Source: Candidatus Omnitrophota bacterium (GTDB lineage Bacteria; Omnitrophota; Gorgyraeia; Gygaellales; Profunditerraquicolaceae). Taken from it: a stretch of DNA of 8,262 nucleotides. The translations under genes were made by a program, and so were the position numbers. Below are positions 7,349-8,262 of the stretch, in pieces. Numbering within the stretch: the first letter of the stretch is position 1; the number at the start of each line of letters is the position of its first letter. Where the stretch lies: the NCBI GenBank assembly GCA_018825725.1, contig JAHKBC010000319.1, positions 1-8,262 of the forward strand, read 5' to 3'. The notes under the pieces were generated by a model. It did not search any database and was not told where the DNA came from. It saw only the letters and a program-made list of their open reading frames with translations.

Positions 7349-8262
7349 ATATTCTCCCCTCTTGAGCTGCAACAACTACATCTTCTTTGAGGAAAGGATT
7401 TAGACAATTTTTTTTCAATCTCTCCTGCAGGTACTCCGGAAAAACCGCCTGAATCATCAGTGACAATAAAACGGCCGTTGAGCATCCCCATCCAGCAGGA
7501 AAAAGGCAGAACACCTTCTTTTTCCGGAGTAAACTCGATTATATTAAGCCCTTGTTTTATTTTCTGACGTAAGTTTAAACTGGGAATTACAACCTCATTA
7601 CTGCATCCGGAGACATTGATACCATTTATCTCCCAGCGCACCGGAATTCCTTTTTTTACCCTGAATTCATTGGGCTTGAAGACCCAATCAACATCCATCT
7701 TTACTATCTGTACATTCTCGCCCGATGTTTGCACAATAGCTGTCGCGGTAGCAGTAGAACTTTTAGATAAATTAAGGCTGAACCGGGAACCCGATAGGAC
7801 CAGCCCTGAATTAAGCGAGTATATGGCAAAAAAGATAATTAATATCCCGATTATTTTGGTTAAAAATCCAAGGTGCTCGCTTTTTGCGTAAGTCGCCCCT
7901 AACCCCACCGAGAATAAAACCGGTATCGTGCCCAGGGCAAAAGCAGCCATAATACCGGCGCCGGATAAAAAAGTACCTGAGGCAACCGCAGCCAACTGCA
8001 TGCTTTGGGTAAATCCGCAGGGGAGAAAAAATGTCAAAGCTCCCAGCGCCACTGGCATCAGATGATGATCATTGTTCTCAAAGGCGTGTATCTTTTTTGA
8101 CAATGATTTTGGCAGATGAAAACCAATCTTTGTGATATTTGGGACAATATTTAAAATCTGTAAGCCTATATAAAACATTACAATACTGATGAACAACGTC
8201 AGGTAACCGGTGAAGGTTATTGAATAATTAATTTTACTACCCAAGGCCCCTAAAATACCCCC
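7345..8262 (-). CDS. TauE/SafE (UreH_2-like) membrane protein with C-terminal cupredoxin-like domain, 5'-truncated by window edge
   Basis: C-terminal 305 residues of a polytopic membrane protein; the frame is open to base 8262, so the N-terminus is missing and the in-frame TTG at 8244 is not a credible start. Numbering from the first visible residue, GGILGALGS opens inside a transmembrane core that includes TFFLPCGFTQSMQLAA (Cys82) and ALGTIPVLFSVG, the signature of the UreH_2/TauE-SafE family found in metal-handling proteins. A loop before it holds His59, His66 and His67. A further helix ends near residue 157. A cupredoxin-like domain follows (about 183-269) with GCSNEVVIPSLN (Cys220) and FSCWMGMLNG (Cys256, Met258, Met260), plausible Cu ligands. 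The tail contains CSCC (Cys295, 297, 298). In relatives an HMA domain often precedes the membrane core; that part would lie outside. It overlaps the DUF2318 gene by 4 nt and probably works with copA in copper handling. Confidence 0.87.
   Translation of the reverse strand, partial: GGILGALGSKINYSITFTGYLTLFISIVMFYIGLQILNIVPNITKIGFHLPKSLSKKIHAFENNDHHLMPVALGALTFFLPCGFTQSMQLAAVASGTFLSGAGIMAAFALGTIPVLFSVGLGATYAKSEHLGFLTKIIGILIIFFAIYSLNSGLVLSGSRFSLNLSKSSTATATAIVQTSGENVQIVKMDVDWVFKPNEFRVKKGIPVRWEINGINVSGCSNEVVIPSLNLRQKIKQGLNIIEFTPEKEGVLPFSCWMGMLNGRFIVTDDSGGFSGVPAGEIEKKLSKSFPQRRCSCCSSRGENI
7346..7360 (-). promoter_or_regulatory. Ribosome binding site and ATGA overlap that decide the DUF2318 start
   Basis: On the minus strand AGGGGAG is followed by AATAT and then ATG (7348-7346). 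The last two bases of the ATG, with the next base, form the TGA stop of the permease-cupredoxin gene. The 4-nt stop/start overlap is typical of translational coupling and makes the more upstream in-frame TTG at 7375 unlikely. Confidence 0.78.

Noticed and set aside
7349..7375. Upstream TTG start adding nine residues to the DUF2318 protein
   Set aside because: The extra residues precede the Lys-rich signal peptide and include the sequence that serves as the ribosome binding site for the ATG at 7348.
1..8262. CRISPR arrays, tRNA or rRNA genes, insertion sequences, attachment sites
   Set aside because: No regularly spaced direct repeats, cloverleaf-like sequence, transposase or long terminal inverted repeats were seen on either strand.

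Overview
The window is a Gram-negative, moderately AT-rich bacterial segment. Every gene I can support lies on the minus strand, so it reads right to left. Lipoprotein signals, a secretin and a TonB/TolA-type domain imply an outer membrane. The mix of Tad pilus genes, SurA-like lipoproteins and a short metal operon would suit an uncultivated lineage such as Candidatus Omnitrophota. That assignment is an inference from gene content; there is no rRNA or other marker here.

Right half (8262 to 4660): a compact metal-handling operon. It starts with the 3' part of a polytopic TauE/SafE (UreH_2-like) membrane protein that ends in a cupredoxin-like domain and a Cys cluster. Next is a secreted DUF2318 protein with two CxxC pairs, joined to the first gene by an ATGA overlap. 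Last is a complete Cu(I)-type P1B ATPase (copA), which overlaps the DUF2318 gene by 11 nt. The likely shared task is moving copper, or a related soft metal, out of the cytosol and binding it in the membrane and periplasm.

Middle (4659 to 4478): a 182-nt gap with no recognisable gene. It holds a TATAAT hexamer and strong Shine-Dalgarno sequences and probably separates two transcription units.

Left half (4477 to 1): the start of a Tad/Flp pilus or secretion operon. An 80-aa two-helix membrane protein is followed by two tandem paralogous SurA/PpiC-like lipoproteins, then cpaB, then cpaC (secretin), which runs off the left edge. Genes are 2 to 19 nt apart. The remaining tad genes (ATPase, TadB/TadC, pilins) would be expected beyond base 1.

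The most notable points are: (1) the secretin carries a C-terminal TonB/TolA-C-like domain; (2) both parvulin-like lipoproteins appear to lack the usual catalytic residues, which suggests chaperones dedicated to the Tad machine; and (3) the permease-cupredoxin / DUF2318 / CopA metal cassette.
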